Assembly: GCA_020720115.1 (NCBI GenBank)
Contig: DYPD01000029.1
Coordinates: 1 to 38,257 of the forward strand
DNA: 38,257 bases
From: Thiomargarita sp.
GTDB taxonomy: Bacteria > Pseudomonadota > Gammaproteobacteria > Beggiatoales > Beggiatoaceae
Direction: 5' to 3'
The notes beneath the pieces were generated by a model. That model did no database searches, was not told the origin of the DNA, and saw only the letters and a program-made list of their open reading frames with translations. The stretch's first letter is position 1. Each line of letters starts with the position of its first letter. A program made the translations under genes and the position numbers. Of this stretch, positions 9,407 to 17,759 are shown piece by piece.

Positions 9407-9894
9407 CGGTTTTGAATGGATAAGGTGAATGCGGCTATGTTGAGTTGCAGGTATTGATGGCTATCGAGTTGCAGCCGGATACCGGCGATGTCGGCTTGAA
9501 TCGGGAGTTCGCGCCCGTTGCGTTCGGCTAATACGACGAGGGTAACGCTGGCAGGGCGCCCGTAGTCGAAAAGTTCATTTAAGGCAGCGCGGATGGTGCG
9601 CCCAGTGTAGAGCACATCGTCTACTAAAATAATGTGGCGGTCATTCAGGTCATAGGGTAAATCTGAGGCACCGACGCTGGGGTGCAGTCCCGTTTGCGAG
9701 AAGTCGTCGCGGTAAAAGGCAATGTTTAATTTACCCAACGAATCAGGCAGTTGCAAATGTGGATAAAGCTGTTCGGCAACCCAAACACCGCCGCTGTGAA
9801 TGCCGATCATCAAGGGTGGCGTGGGGAAGCTTAACATTTTGCTGCGCAAAGCTTGGATCATGTGCTCTAACAGCGCGGGCACTTCAATAGGCAT
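9403..9894 (-). CDS. pyrR: PyrR regulatory protein / uracil phosphoribosyltransferase
   Basis: Type I phosphoribosyltransferase fold. The PRPP loop [13 protein letters not shown] is complete, and the [12 protein letters not shown] segment is typical of PyrR. In Gram-positives PyrR attenuates pyr mRNAs, and it also makes UMP from uracil; in gammaproteobacteria its regulatory role is less clear, and I see no pyr attenuator in this cluster. The frame is open to a TTG at 9912, but ATG 9894, one nucleotide after the ruvX stop, gives the family-like N-terminus [12 protein letters not shown] and 163 aa. It is coupled to pyrB downstream by an ATGA overlap. Confidence 0.93.
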   Translation of the reverse strand: MPIEVPALLEHMIQALRSKMLSFPTPPLMIGIHSGGVWVAEQLYPHLQLPDSLGKLNIAFYRDDFSQTGLHPSVGASDLPYDLNDRHIILVDDVLYTGRTIRAALNELFDYGRPASVTLVVLAERNGRELPIQADIAGIRLQLDSHQYLQLNIAAFTLSIQNR

Positions 9895-9895
9895 G

Positions 9896-10285
9896 TTAGC
9901 GTGTGTGTGCAAACCAGGTTTCCAGGATAATTTGTGCCGCTACTGCGTCCAGATCGGTGTCTGAATCGGTGCGCTCGGCTGCGGCATGGGTGGATAGAGT
10001 TTCTTCAATGGCATAAACCGGCAGGTGATAACGCCCTTCCAATTGGCGCATGAATTTTTGCGCCGCTCGCGTGCTGTGACTGGCAGAGCCATCCGCATGT
10101 AAGGGCAGACCAACGACTAAGTTATCGGGTTGCCATTCCCGAATCAAACCGCTAATGCTTTCCCAATCGGGCTGCTGTTGTTTCGCACGGAGAATGCGCA
10201 ACGGCGTGGCAGTACCAGTGAGTTTTTGCCCCACCGCCACACCGATCTTTTTATGTCCGTAATCAAAACCAATAATATAAGTCAT
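9896..10285 (-). CDS. ruvX: RuvX/YqgF family Holliday junction resolvase-like nuclease
   Basis: A 129-aa RNase H-fold protein of the YqgF family, linked to pre-16S rRNA 5'-end processing and proposed Holliday-junction resolution. Visible motifs are the first-strand IIGFDYGHKKIGVAVG with the catalytic Asp at residue 8, LVVGLPLHADGS, the second acidic site EETLST, and the C-terminal DLDAVAAQIILE. The length is near the family norm (about 135-150 aa), slightly short. It lies 1 nt from pyrR, the usual neighbour in gammaproteobacteria, and 13 nt downstream of the Cys-rich exported protein gene. Confidence 0.94.
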   Translation of the reverse strand: MTYIIGFDYGHKKIGVAVGQKLTGTATPLRILRAKQQQPDWESISGLIREWQPDNLVVGLPLHADGSASHSTRAAQKFMRQLEGRYHLPVYAIEETLSTHAAAERTDSDTDLDAVAAQIILETWFAHTR

Positions 10286-10298
10286 TTACTTTTATGAA

Positions 10299-10748
10299 TT
10301 ATTTTGACTGAGAAGCAGCAGGAATCTGGCTATCCATCAGGCTCAAGGCATGAGCAACGCCGTCTATCAATAACAAGAGTTCATCTTGGTTGTAGGTTTC
10401 TCTGGGGGAGCGCGTGATAAACAGTTGCAGACTGCGTAAGGCATCTTGGTAGCCGAGCTTAAAGCGTTCCTTTAAATCGGTTTCGCGCTTTTCCCATTGC
10501 AGGCCATAGCCCAAGCTATAGCCGTCGCTGAAACCCTGTTGATAAATCGCGCCTTGCCCCGGACGCGGATTAGCTGAAGAACAAGCACAGCCTTCTGGTT
10601 TGGAGCAGCTATAAGATAAGGGAATGCACGCATTGCCGCAGGGCTTACTGTTTGTGGTGCAATAGCGACAGCAGGCTTCTAATGGCAATTCGGCGGAAAA
10701 AGCCGTAGTATTGAACGCAATGGCAATTAAAAAAAATATATATTTCAT
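10299..10748 (-). CDS. Exported Cys-rich protein (CCxxC...CGxxC type)
   Basis: 149 aa. The N-terminal signal peptide MKYIFFLIAIAFNTTAFSA has a likely cleavage site near residue 19. A compact cysteine cluster follows, at residues 26, 27, 30, 37, 41, 48, 54 and 56 (ACCRYC, PCGNACI, GCAC), which suggests disulfides or metal binding. The rest is a charged, helical domain with a Gly/Tyr-rich stretch (QGFSDGYSLGYG). Short exported proteins with this CCxxC/CGxxCI/GCAC signature are widespread in proteobacteria, without a function I know. It lies upstream of ruvX on the same strand and downstream of a hairpin. Confidence 0.75.
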   Translation of the reverse strand: MKYIFFLIAIAFNTTAFSAELPLEACCRYCTTNSKPCGNACIPLSYSCSKPEGCACSSANPRPGQGAIYQQGFSDGYSLGYGLQWEKRETDLKERFKLGYQDALRSLQLFITRSPRETYNQDELLLLIDGVAHALSLMDSQIPAASQSK

Positions 10749-10780
10749 AAAGTTATCAATCCATTTTAGAAAAATTGATG

Positions 10781-10821
10781 CACTGGAGTGTTGCTTTGAT
10801 GTTCAACACTCCAACACAGTG
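10781..10821 (-). terminator. Hairpin, possible terminator after the CbbQ-like gene
   Basis: GGAGTGTTG (10785-10793) pairs perfectly with CAACACTCC (10804-10812) across a 10-nt loop. The outer arms CACT/AGTG could extend it past a bulge. On the minus strand a TTTTT run begins only about 6 nt after the stem, so this is a suboptimal intrinsic terminator. Confidence 0.45.
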
Positions 10822-10826
10822 AGCAA

Positions 10827-11633
10827 CTATTTAACAAAGAATGTGTGAACTGCGGCTTCCAGGGTTTCGCGCATATCGGGATCGTCTGTTAAAGGCGTAA
10901 CCAGCGTCATAGAACAAGCTGCCAGCGGATCAACACCTTCGGCAATCATTTGTCCGGCATATACCAGTAAGCGCGTAGAAATCCCTTCATCTAAACCATG
11001 TCCTTTGAGATTACGGGCGCGGTGAGCAATTTGCACCAGTTTGCCAGCAATGGCTTTATCCACACCGGTTTCGGTGGCGACAATTTCGGTTTCCAACTCA
11101 GCTTGCGGGTAATCAAAGTTCAATGCACCAAAGCGTTGTTTAGTGGATTGTTTTAAGTCCTTCATCAAACTTTGATAGCCCGGATTGTAAGAAATCACCA
11201 ATTGAAAATCCGCATGGGCTTCAATTAACTCGCCTTTTTTATCCAACGGCAAAGTGCGGCGATGGTCAGTCAGCGGGTGGATCACCACAGTGGTATCCTG
11301 ACGCGCCTCAACCACTTCATCCAGATAACAAATCGCCCCCAAACGGGCAGCGGTGGTTAAAGGACCGTCTTGCCATTGAGTGCCGTCTTTATCCAGCAAA
11401 AAGCGCCCAACCAAATCAGAAGCCGTCATGTCTTCATTACAAGCAACAGTAATCAGCGGGCGCCCCAGTTTCCATGCCATATATTCAACAAAGCGCGATT
11501 TACCGCAACCAGTCGGACCTTTTAACATCATTGGCATCCGCCGTGCGTAGGCAGCCTCGTAAAGTGCCACCTCATTGCCAACGGCTTTGTAATAAGGTGC
11601 TTTTTTAATTTTGTATTGATCCAGGTTTATCAT
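10827..11633 (-). CDS. CbbQ/NirQ/NorQ-family MoxR-type AAA+ ATPase
   Basis: A 268-aa AAA+ protein. Walker A GPTGCGKS is at residues 39-46 and Walker B ICYLDEV at 101-107. Other family marks are [24 protein letters not shown] and the C-terminal [15 protein letters not shown]. CbbQ proteins pair with a VWA partner (CbbO, NorD) to activate Rubisco or assemble nitric oxide reductase. No cbbO, norD, rubisco or nor gene lies in this window, so the client cannot be assigned. AAGGAAG (complement of 11642-11648) lies 8 nt before the ATG. A TATAAT hexamer (complement of 11721-11726) may be part of its promoter. Confidence 0.9.
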   Translation of the reverse strand: MINLDQYKIKKAPYYKAVGNEVALYEAAYARRMPMMLKGPTGCGKSRFVEYMAWKLGRPLITVACNEDMTASDLVGRFLLDKDGTQWQDGPLTTAARLGAICYLDEVVEARQDTTVVIHPLTDHRRTLPLDKKGELIEAHADFQLVISYNPGYQSLMKDLKQSTKQRFGALNFDYPQAELETEIVATETGVDKAIAGKLVQIAHRARNLKGHGLDEGISTRLLVYAGQMIAEGVDPLAACSMTLVTPLTDDPDMRETLEAAVHTFFVK

Positions 11634-12143
11634 CTGTCAGTCTTCCTTTAATCAGCAATGTATTGAAGTTTCTCTATTTTTGCAGCCAGATACGGGCGCA
11701 AAAATATGCTAGGCAACCCAATTATACTCATACCCGTCCTAAACTGCATTGTTCTACAACGCAAAGGGGAGAGAGGGAACACAAATCAGTTGTATAAGCA
11801 AAAACCTTGTGTTTGCCAGAGCAAATGTTGGTGTATGTAGCGCTTGGAGTCTATACGAATACGGGAATTACAGTGAAAAGTTGTCATTTTAAGGCAGTTT
11901 TTCGGTTTTCTGCGGCAACGAGTAAGGCGCAAAAACCAAGTTACTCAAGTCAACAACATCACAATTCTGGCGTGACCCAGGTGCATAGGTTTGGTCATCT
12001 CAATCGCTGTAACGCGGCTGCGTCAAAAGCGTTTTTATCATGGAGATGAGCATCTTCTCCTAAAAAGATGCTCATTTGCCCCATTTTTTAGATTCGCATA
12101 ACGAGTTAAAACGACCCGAACCATTTCGGAATGAGAGCCAAGA
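11634..12143. other. Gene-free interval upstream of the CbbQ-like gene
   Basis: About 510 bases without a convincing gene. The right side carries the hairpin at 12046-12075. The left side holds the ribosome binding site of the CbbQ-like gene and a minus-strand TATAAT at 11721-11726 without a matching -35. An 80-codon plus-strand frame at 11807-12049 has no ribosome binding site and no family resemblance. A small RNA cannot be excluded. Confidence 0.5.
12046..12075. terminator. Strong hairpin downstream of the CHCC zinc finger
   Basis: ATGAGCATCTT (12046-12056) pairs with AAGATGCTCAT (12065-12075) over 11 bp with an 8-nt loop. Ts on the right side (TTTGCCCCATTTTTT) suggest plus-strand termination, yet the nearest supported gene upstream of it is on the minus strand. 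There it lies about 70 nt after the zinc-finger stop without a T-run. Confidence 0.5.
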
Positions 12144-12347
12144 TCAGAGCGCCTTTGGCTTTTCTTGCAAAAAATACTCTGTGCCGCAGTAAGGACATTT
12201 GGCATATCCATGCCCTTCAATGAATAAATACACTCTCGGATGCGAATTCCACAAGCTCATGCCTGGCATGGGGCAGCTCAAGGGCGTTTGCTCAAGGGTG
12301 ATTTCGCAGCGATTTTGTGCGTTAGGGGTCAAGTGATTTTCTGCCAT
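12144..12347 (-). CDS. CHCC-type zinc-finger protein
   Basis: A 67-aa protein of the zf-CHCC family, related to the zinc-binding end of NDUFS6. Metal ligands are C25, H36, C51 and C54 within LSCPMPGMSLWNSHPRVYL and KCPYCGTEYFL. AGGAG (complement of 12354-12358) is 6 nt before the ATG. It follows ilvE by about 50 nt on the same strand, an arrangement I associate with gammaproteobacteria. Its molecular role outside mitochondrial complex I is not established. Confidence 0.9.
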   Translation of the reverse strand: MAENHLTPNAQNRCEITLEQTPLSCPMPGMSLWNSHPRVYLFIEGHGYAKCPYCGTEYFLQEKPKAL

Positions 12348-12398
12348 GTCAATCTCCTGAGAACAAATTCAAGTATTTTTAAGGGGCTTAAGTGCGTG

Positions 12399-13322
12399 CT
12401 AGGCAACGTAAGTCAGCCAGTGCTGATAGTCTGGGCTGCGTCCATGCACTACGTCAAAGTACTGACTTTGCAAGCGTTCAGTGATGGGTCCTCGCGCACC
12501 GTTACCAATCATGCGGTTGTCTAATTCTCGAATCGGCGTCACTTCCGCAGCTGATCCAGTGAAAAAGGCTTCGTCAGCAATGTACACTTCATCGCGGGTG
12601 ATGTGTTTTTCTTGTACCTGCATACCGTTAGCTAGGGCGAGTTTGATAATAGTGTCGCGGGTAATGCCATTGAGCGCCGAGGTTAAGAAAGGCGTATAAA
12701 GTATGCCGTCGCGCACGATAAAGATGTTTTCGCCACTGCCTTCTGCAACATAGCCTTCGGCATCTAGCAACAAGGCTTCGTCATAGCCACAGGCTAAAGC
12801 TTCTTGCAGCGCCAACATGGAATTGATGTAATTACCCGTAGCTTTGGCTTTGCACATGGTGATGTTGACATGATGCCGTGTGTAGGAAGAAGTGCGAATG
12901 CGGATACCTTTTTCGATACCTTCTTGTCCCAGATAAGCGCCCCAGGTCCAGGCAGCAATGGCTACATTGACTTTGAGATTATCTGCCCGCAAACCCATGC
13001 CTTCTGAGCCAAAAAAGGCGATAGGGCGAATGTAGGCGGTTTCTAGTTGATTTTCCCGCACCGCAGCACGGCAGGCTTCATTGATGACCATCTGATCGAA
13101 AGAAATGGGTATATTTAAAATGCGCGCCGAATCAAATAAACGGCGCGTATGTTCAGGTAAGCGGAAAATGGCGGTGCCCTGCTCAGTGCGATAAGCGCGT
13201 AAGCCTTCAAACACACCCATGCCGTAATGCAGGCTATGGGTTAAGACGTGAATGCGTGCTTCACGCCAGGGAATCAGTTCGCCATTAAACCAGATGACGC
13301 CATCACGGTCATCCATAGACAT
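12399..13322 (-). CDS. ilvE: Branched-chain amino acid aminotransferase
   Basis: PLP-dependent fold-type IV transaminase for the last step of isoleucine, leucine and valine synthesis, with 2-oxoglutarate/glutamate as partner. The 307-aa length is normal. Motifs: VLTHSLHYGMGVFEGLRAY near the N-terminus, the PLP lysine in CKAKATGNYINS (K160 by count), and EGYVAEGSGENIFIVRDG. GAGGAG (complement of 13331-13336) lies 8 nt before the ATG. A TACAAT hexamer on the minus strand near 13460 could be its -10, with no good -35. The zinc-finger gene is downstream. Confidence 0.97.
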   Translation of the reverse strand: MSMDDRDGVIWFNGELIPWREARIHVLTHSLHYGMGVFEGLRAYRTEQGTAIFRLPEHTRRLFDSARILNIPISFDQMVINEACRAAVRENQLETAYIRPIAFFGSEGMGLRADNLKVNVAIAAWTWGAYLGQEGIEKGIRIRTSSYTRHHVNITMCKAKATGNYINSMLALQEALACGYDEALLLDAEGYVAEGSGENIFIVRDGILYTPFLTSALNGITRDTIIKLALANGMQVQEKHITRDEVYIADEAFFTGSAAEVTPIRELDNRMIGNGARGPITERLQSQYFDVVHGRSPDYQHWLTYVA

Positions 13323-13524
13323 TGCAGCTTCTCCTCGTAAAATGAACCAGTTACACGATGCTGTTACAACGCTGTCACGCTGCCAGGCAGGTTTTAGTCA
13401 GTGCCCTGCACCTTTAATAAACCTGATTGCGTGAAGCAACGCGAGCATTAAAGCTTTTTATTGTAGCGGGAGTGCTGGCGATTAGATAGAAAAATATAGA
13501 GTTTTGGCAACCTCACCACTTGGC

Positions 13525-13552
13525 TTGACTGTTACTGGCGGACGCTTAAACT
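13525..13552 (+). promoter_or_regulatory. Possible sigma70 promoter for the PerM-like permease
   Basis: TTGACT (13525-13530) and TAAACT (13547-13552) are spaced 16 nt apart, about 35 nt before the ATG at 13587. Confidence 0.45.
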
Positions 13553-13586
13553 ATCCCCTCCCTTTTTTCGCACAGGTTTTCTTGCC

Positions 13587-14747
13587 ATGCCGCTTTCGCT
13601 GTCTTCAAACATCTTGTTTTCCTTATTCACGCGCACTTTTGTGTGGGGGCTGTTTTTTTTGCTCCTGTATGTGCTGAATTCTTTTTTTCTACTGATTTTT
13701 CTTACCTTTGTATTTTCTTATATTTTGGCAACGGGTTCAGCGCGTCTTGAACCTTTCATCCACAGTCGCACGCGCCGAGTGGTGTTATTTAGCAGTTTAT
13801 TTGTCAGTATTTTGCTGGCGCTCATGCTGTATTTAACCCCACAAGTGATTAAACAAGCAGAAAGCTTTGCGGCTGAATTTAGCGGCTATGTAGAACGCAT
13901 TGATCAAGAAATTTTCGACATCACACAAGAATATCCATTCATCCAGGATTGGACACAGCAATTCAAAGACCCAGAAGAAATACCAATTGCTGATGAAACA
14001 CAAAAAGCTGAAAAACCTTCGCCCACTTTATTTCTGTTTAAGCAATTGTTGGGGATGGCAAATGATGACGAAGAACCGCACAAACGCTTAGAACAAGCGA
14101 TTAGTAGCATGAAAAACATTGGCGTGAAAATTCTTTCGGTGTTATCTGCTTTTTTACTGGCACTATTGTTTTCTTTTTTAATTGTGTTGGATTTACCCAA
14201 ACTCAGCGCCGGCGTGCAGGATTTACAAAATACTCGGTTGCGTTTTATTTATGAAGAAGTCGCAGAGAGTATCCGCAATTTCAGCATGGTATTAGGGCAA
14301 GCATTCGAGGCGCAATTTGTAATTGCTTTACTCAATACCCTATTGACGACCATAGGTTTATATTTTTTAGGCATGGGACAACATGTGGCATTTTTATCAG
14401 TCATCGTATTGTTATTCAGCTTTGTTCCCGTTGCTGGCGTGTTTATCAGTTCCATTCCTATTTGCTTAATTGCACTACAAACACAAGGCATTTCTGTGAT
14501 GCTTGCCGCCATCGGTTTGATCACTTTAATCCACATGATTGAAGGCTATATCCTAAATCCACGCATTTACGGCTATCGAATGCGCATTAACCCTGTGATT
14601 GTACTCATTATTCTGACTATTGGCGGCAAGTTATTCCATTTCTGGGGGCTGATTTTAGGCGTACCTGTGTGTACCTATATTTTCGGTCACGCGATTCGCT
14701 ACCCTGTTGCTACCGCCCCAAAACCTAGCATCGCTACCCCTTCTTAA
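13587..14747 (+). CDS. AI-2E family (PerM-like) membrane transporter
   Basis: A 386-aa polytopic membrane protein with about eight transmembrane helices. Family marks are the cytoplasmic/periplasmic segment after helix 3 and the C-terminal half with LGQAFEAQFVIALLNTLLT, SFVPVAGVFISSIP and EGYILNPRIYG. Substrates across the family vary (TqsA autoinducer-2 export, sodium/proton antiport, PerM), so substrate is not assigned. An acidic linker around residues 110-165 is longer than usual. Its TAA stop abuts the ATG of the DUF4350 gene (TAAATG), so they are co-translated. Confidence 0.9.
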   Translation: MPLSLSSNILFSLFTRTFVWGLFFLLLYVLNSFFLLIFLTFVFSYILATGSARLEPFIHSRTRRVVLFSSLFVSILLALMLYLTPQVIKQAESFAAEFSGYVERIDQEIFDITQEYPFIQDWTQQFKDPEEIPIADETQKAEKPSPTLFLFKQLLGMANDDEEPHKRLEQAISSMKNIGVKILSVLSAFLLALLFSFLIVLDLPKLSAGVQDLQNTRLRFIYEEVAESIRNFSMVLGQAFEAQFVIALLNTLLTTIGLYFLGMGQHVAFLSVIVLLFSFVPVAGVFISSIPICLIALQTQGISVMLAAIGLITLIHMIEGYILNPRIYGYRMRINPVIVLIILTIGGKLFHFWGLILGVPVCTYIFGHAIRYPVATAPKPSIATPS

Positions 14748-15986
14748 ATGAATGCGCTCTCTTTCCAGCGTTTAGCCGCATTGCTGGCAATCAGCCTAGT
14801 GCTGTTTGCTGTGCTGGCGGCAGGCGTTTGGTTTATGTCAAAAATCGAGCGCGTTACCCACATCAAAGAACTAGGCTATCCAGGCGAAGCCCGCTACAAC
14901 CCGCTGTTAGCCGCACGGCGACTACTGGAAACAATGCAGATTAAAGTCAAAGCCGTCCACCATTTGCCACACATCAAACACAGCTTACAGCCAGGTGATG
15001 TACTATTTTGGGTACAAAACTACCGCGCCTTATCCGTCGAAAAAAGCCAAACGGTGTTGGACTGGGTGGCACACGGCGGTCATGCGCTGATGATTAGCAA
15101 TAGCATTGAAAATCAAGAAGATACAGAGCAAGACCCGCTCCTAGAAGCGCTGCATGTACAACAACGCAGCCTGGAATTAACCGATCAAGCCATTCTCGAT
15201 ACACCACCAGCGACAGTACGTCTGCCCGATGCCGAAACGACTTTTCAAGTGGATTTTCAGCCAGATTATGTGCTCAATCTCAAAGAAACTGCGCAGCCTA
15301 CAGAAACCCATGTTTTGCACTTGCCCCACGAAAAAGGGCATGTCACAGTTCTGAGCGATGTTTGGTTTTTGCACAACGCCCGCATCGGCGAGCACGACCA
15401 CGCCCATTTTTTCTGGGCACTGCTTAATTTACAACAGCGTCCAGAGCGCGTCTGGCTCGTATACCCACTCAACAGAGGCTTAGTGGACAACAGTGGTATT
15501 CGCCGCAAACCAACCCAACAAAGCAACTGTGAAGACTGCGAAGCGGGTGACGGCGCGGATAGCGAAGCGCCGAGTTTGTGGGCATTAGCCTGGAACAAAG
15601 CCTGGTTTCTGCTGATCAGCCTGTGCGCTTTAATCATCGCCATGCTCTGGTTAGCTTCGCGGCGCTTTGGCGCTCTGCTCACGCCGTCCTCAACGCAACG
15701 TCGCCGCCTGCTCGAGCATATCGAAGCCAGCGGCGAATTTCTCTGGCAAACCGGACAAGCCAACCAACTGCTACGGGGTTTGCGTCAAGAAGTTTTCAAA
15801 GACCTGCAACGCCAGCAACCCACTTGGCTCTCCCTTGCCCGTGCTGACCTCAGCCAATGCCTCGGTGAACACTGTGCGCTACCGCCAGCGCGAGTACAAA
15901 GTGCCCTGTATCATGTGCAATTTACCTCCACCGCCGCCTTTACCGATGCAGTGCAATGCCTAAAACACATCAGGAGAGCTTTGTGA
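14748..15986 (+). CDS. DUF4350 domain membrane protein
   Basis: 412 aa. An N-terminal membrane helix (about residues 8-30) precedes a periplasmic DUF4350-type domain (about 40-225, with GEARYNPLLAARRLLE, VQNYRALS and VLDWVAHGGHALMIS). A second helix lies near residues 285-305 (FLLISLCALIIAMLWLASRRFG), followed by a cytoplasmic tail. DUF4350 genes usually sit in an operon with a MoxR ATPase, a DUF58 VWA-like protein and a DUF4129/transglutaminase protein; the process served is poorly defined. Here the MoxR gene follows only after a toxin-antitoxin pair. The stop TGA overlaps a GTG at 15983 that opens a 14-codon frame, possibly a relic of the original next gene. Confidence 0.88.
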   Translation: MNALSFQRLAALLAISLVLFAVLAAGVWFMSKIERVTHIKELGYPGEARYNPLLAARRLLETMQIKVKAVHHLPHIKHSLQPGDVLFWVQNYRALSVEKSQTVLDWVAHGGHALMISNSIENQEDTEQDPLLEALHVQQRSLELTDQAILDTPPATVRLPDAETTFQVDFQPDYVLNLKETAQPTETHVLHLPHEKGHVTVLSDVWFLHNARIGEHDHAHFFWALLNLQQRPERVWLVYPLNRGLVDNSGIRRKPTQQSNCEDCEAGDGADSEAPSLWALAWNKAWFLLISLCALIIAMLWLASRRFGALLTPSSTQRRRLLEHIEASGEFLWQTGQANQLLRGLRQEVFKDLQRQQPTWLSLARADLSQCLGEHCALPPARVQSALYHVQFTSTAAFTDAVQCLKHIRRAL

Positions 15987-16093
15987 GTAGTGAGCAAAGC
16001 GGAACATTTTCTCTATCTGCGGTATGATTACAACTGGCGGTAAGAACAAAACGGATAACATACCTTAAAAGAATATTGTCCATACTTTCAAAC

Positions 16094-16118
16094 TTTCCAG
16101 GTTTTAAAAACCTGGAAA
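16094..16118. repeat. Near-perfect inverted repeat upstream of the antitoxin
   Basis: TTTCCAGGTTTT pairs with AAAACCTGGAAA across a single A, and Ts follow. It could terminate DUF4350 transcription or act as an operator for the TA pair. Its CCAGGTTT...AAACCTGG design resembles the hairpin at 17763-17795, suggesting a dispersed hairpin family. Confidence 0.6.
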
Positions 16119-16147
16119 ATTTTCTCCCGATTGGATGTGGAGCTAAT

Positions 16148-16378
16148 ATGACAATTGAGCAACTTGCAAGCGACGCGCTACAACTTAACTCACATGAACG
16201 TGCAATACTCGCTGAACTCATCTGGGAAAGCCTGGAAGACCCGTATTTTCTTGCTTCCGAACTATCGGACGTTGAATCACTCGCGTTATCGCTACAGCGG
16301 GATAAGGAAATCGAGCAAGGCACTGCAATCCCTTTATCTCATGCTGATTTGATGGGTAGATTACGCCATGAGAATTGA
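16148..16378 (+). CDS. Addiction module antitoxin, CHP02574/Unstab_antitox type
   Basis: A 76-aa acidic protein, MTIEQLASDALQLNSHERA then LAELIWESLED, the pattern of the small family annotated as putative addiction module components. ATG 16148 is chosen because TGGAG (16138-16142) lies 5 nt upstream. A longer frame from 16076 translates the inverted repeat and is unlikely. The last 11 nt overlap the toxin start, the usual TA arrangement. Antitoxins of this class neutralise the cognate RelE/ParE toxin and often repress their own promoter. Confidence 0.9.
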   Translation: MTIEQLASDALQLNSHERAILAELIWESLEDPYFLASELSDVESLALSLQRDKEIEQGTAIPLSHADLMGRLRHEN

Positions 16379-16661
16379 ATATCATCCCGCAATTGAACAA
16401 GAATTGCGGGAGATTATTCACTACTACAACCAATGCTCTCCAGGCTTTGGCGTAGAGTTTTTGCATGAATTTGAACGGCAAATTTTGAAAATGACTGCCA
16501 TGCCGAAGCGTTGGGCGGTTATTGAAGGCGATACACGCCGCTGTTTGATGAGGCGTTTTCCATATGTCGTTTATTTTCGCGTCATCAATGATGAAATATT
16601 GCGGGTAACAGTGATTAAGCATCAGCGCCAACACCCTGACTATGGACAAGGACGGAAATAA
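16368..16661 (+). CDS. RelE/ParE superfamily toxin
   Basis: A 97-aa basic protein, MRIEYHPAIEQELREIIHYY...GFGVEFLHEFERQI...RRCLMRRFPYVVYFRV...VIKHQRQHPDYG, the layout of ParE/RelE plasmid-stabilisation toxins. RelE members cleave mRNA on the ribosome and ParE members poison gyrase; the family alone does not tell which applies. It overlaps the antitoxin by 11 nt and ends 8 nt before moxR. Confidence 0.92.
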   Translation: MRIEYHPAIEQELREIIHYYNQCSPGFGVEFLHEFERQILKMTAMPKRWAVIEGDTRRCLMRRFPYVVYFRVINDEILRVTVIKHQRQHPDYGQGRK

Positions 16662-16669
16662 TTCTCTCT

Positions 16670-17665
16670 ATGCAACCGCAACCTATGCAACTTCCCCCGG
16701 CAAACGAAAAAATCCACAAAGCCATCGAAATAGTACAACGGATGCGCGAAGAAGTTGCGCGTGCCCTGGTTGGGCAAACACAAGTCATTGAAGAAGTGCT
16801 GATAGCTTTGCTGGCAGCGGGGCATGTACTGATTGAAGGCGTGCCAGGGCTGGGCAAAACTTTGTTAGTGCAAGCCTTGGCAAAGGCCTTTGAAGGCGAT
16901 TTTACCCGCATCCAATTCACCCCCGATTTAATGCCCAGCGATGTAACCGGACATGCACTGTACGACATGAAAACCGAGTCTTTTCATATCCGCAAAGGAC
17001 CGGTTTTCACGCATCTGCTGTTGGCTGATGAAATCAACCGTGCACCCGCTAAAAGCCAAGCGGCCTTGTTAGAAGTCATGCAAGAACAACAGGTAACGAT
17101 TGAAGGCAAAGCCTTTGCGGTGGCTGCCCCTTTCATGACACTGGCGACGCAAAACCCGATAGAACAAGAAGGCACTTACCCCTTGCCCGAAGCGCAACTG
17201 GATCGCTTTTTGTTTAAAATTCAGATCGCCTATCCCAGTGAAAGCGAAGAAATCGCGCTGCTCAAGCAGGTCACTTCAGCGAAAAGTGGGGAAAAACTGG
17301 ATGTCAGCCGCGTCAACCCAGTGATCAAGCCAGAAACCGTAGTGCGTTTGCAGCGCATTGCCGCCAGCGTACAAATGGACGAAAAACTCTACGAATATGC
17401 AGTGCGCATCGTAGCAGCAACCCGCGCTTGGGCAGGCATCAGCATGGGCGCAGGACCGCGTGGCAGCATCGCGCTCATCCGCGCCGCGCGTGCCGCTGCG
17501 CTGTTAGCAGGACGGGCTTTTGTATTGCCCGATGACATCAAAGGCATCGCGCTCGCTACCCTGCGCCACCGCATCTCACTGGCACCAGAATTGGAAATCG
17601 AAGGGCAATCAGTAGACTCAGTGCTGCGGGCGCTGTTAGAAAAAATCCCCGCACCTCGACTCTAA
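16670..17665 (+). CDS. MoxR family AAA+ ATPase
   Basis: A 331-aa full-length MoxR ATPase. Walker A GVPGLGKT (residues 57-64), Walker B LLLADEIN (116-123), NRAPAKSQAALLEVMQEQQVTIEG, sensor 1 in LATQNPIEQEGTYPLPEAQLDRF, and C-terminal GPRGSIALIRAARAAALLAGR. MoxR proteins act as chaperone-like partners of DUF58/VWA proteins, usually encoded just downstream. Here a terminator and a convergent operon follow, with no DUF58. The nearest upstream partner is the DUF4350 gene beyond the TA pair. Confidence 0.95.
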   Translation: MQPQPMQLPPANEKIHKAIEIVQRMREEVARALVGQTQVIEEVLIALLAAGHVLIEGVPGLGKTLLVQALAKAFEGDFTRIQFTPDLMPSDVTGHALYDMKTESFHIRKGPVFTHLLLADEINRAPAKSQAALLEVMQEQQVTIEGKAFAVAAPFMTLATQNPIEQEGTYPLPEAQLDRFLFKIQIAYPSESEEIALLKQVTSAKSGEKLDVSRVNPVIKPETVVRLQRIAASVQMDEKLYEYAVRIVAATRAWAGISMGAGPRGSIALIRAARAAALLAGRAFVLPDDIKGIALATLRHRISLAPELEIEGQSVDSVLRALLEKIPAPRL

Positions 17666-17759
17666 ACCCAAAAGTCTGCATCAGTCTATGGTTTGACAAC
17701 AAAGGCTATCTATCAAATTCTGGGGATAGTAAAACTATACCAATTATAAAACATGCCAT

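Noticed and set aside
8805-9428. 207-codon plus-strand frame opposite pyrB
   Set aside because: Fully antisense to a well-conserved gene, with no ribosome binding site and low-complexity, shadow-like translation.
11807-12049. 80-codon plus-strand frame in the gap upstream of the CbbQ-like gene
   Set aside because: No ribosome binding site, odd composition and no recognisable motif. The gap is reported as gene-free instead.
15983-16027. Short 14-codon frame starting on the DUF4350 stop as a real gene
   Set aside because: Too short and without family support; kept only as a hint that the TA pair disrupted an older junction. Joining it to moxR by removing one TCTCTAT-bounded segment does not restore frame (655 nt), so the insertion model stays unproven.
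16218-16649. 143-codon minus-strand frame opposite the toxin-antitoxin pair
   Set aside because: Overlaps two recognised genes on the other strand and shows no family features.
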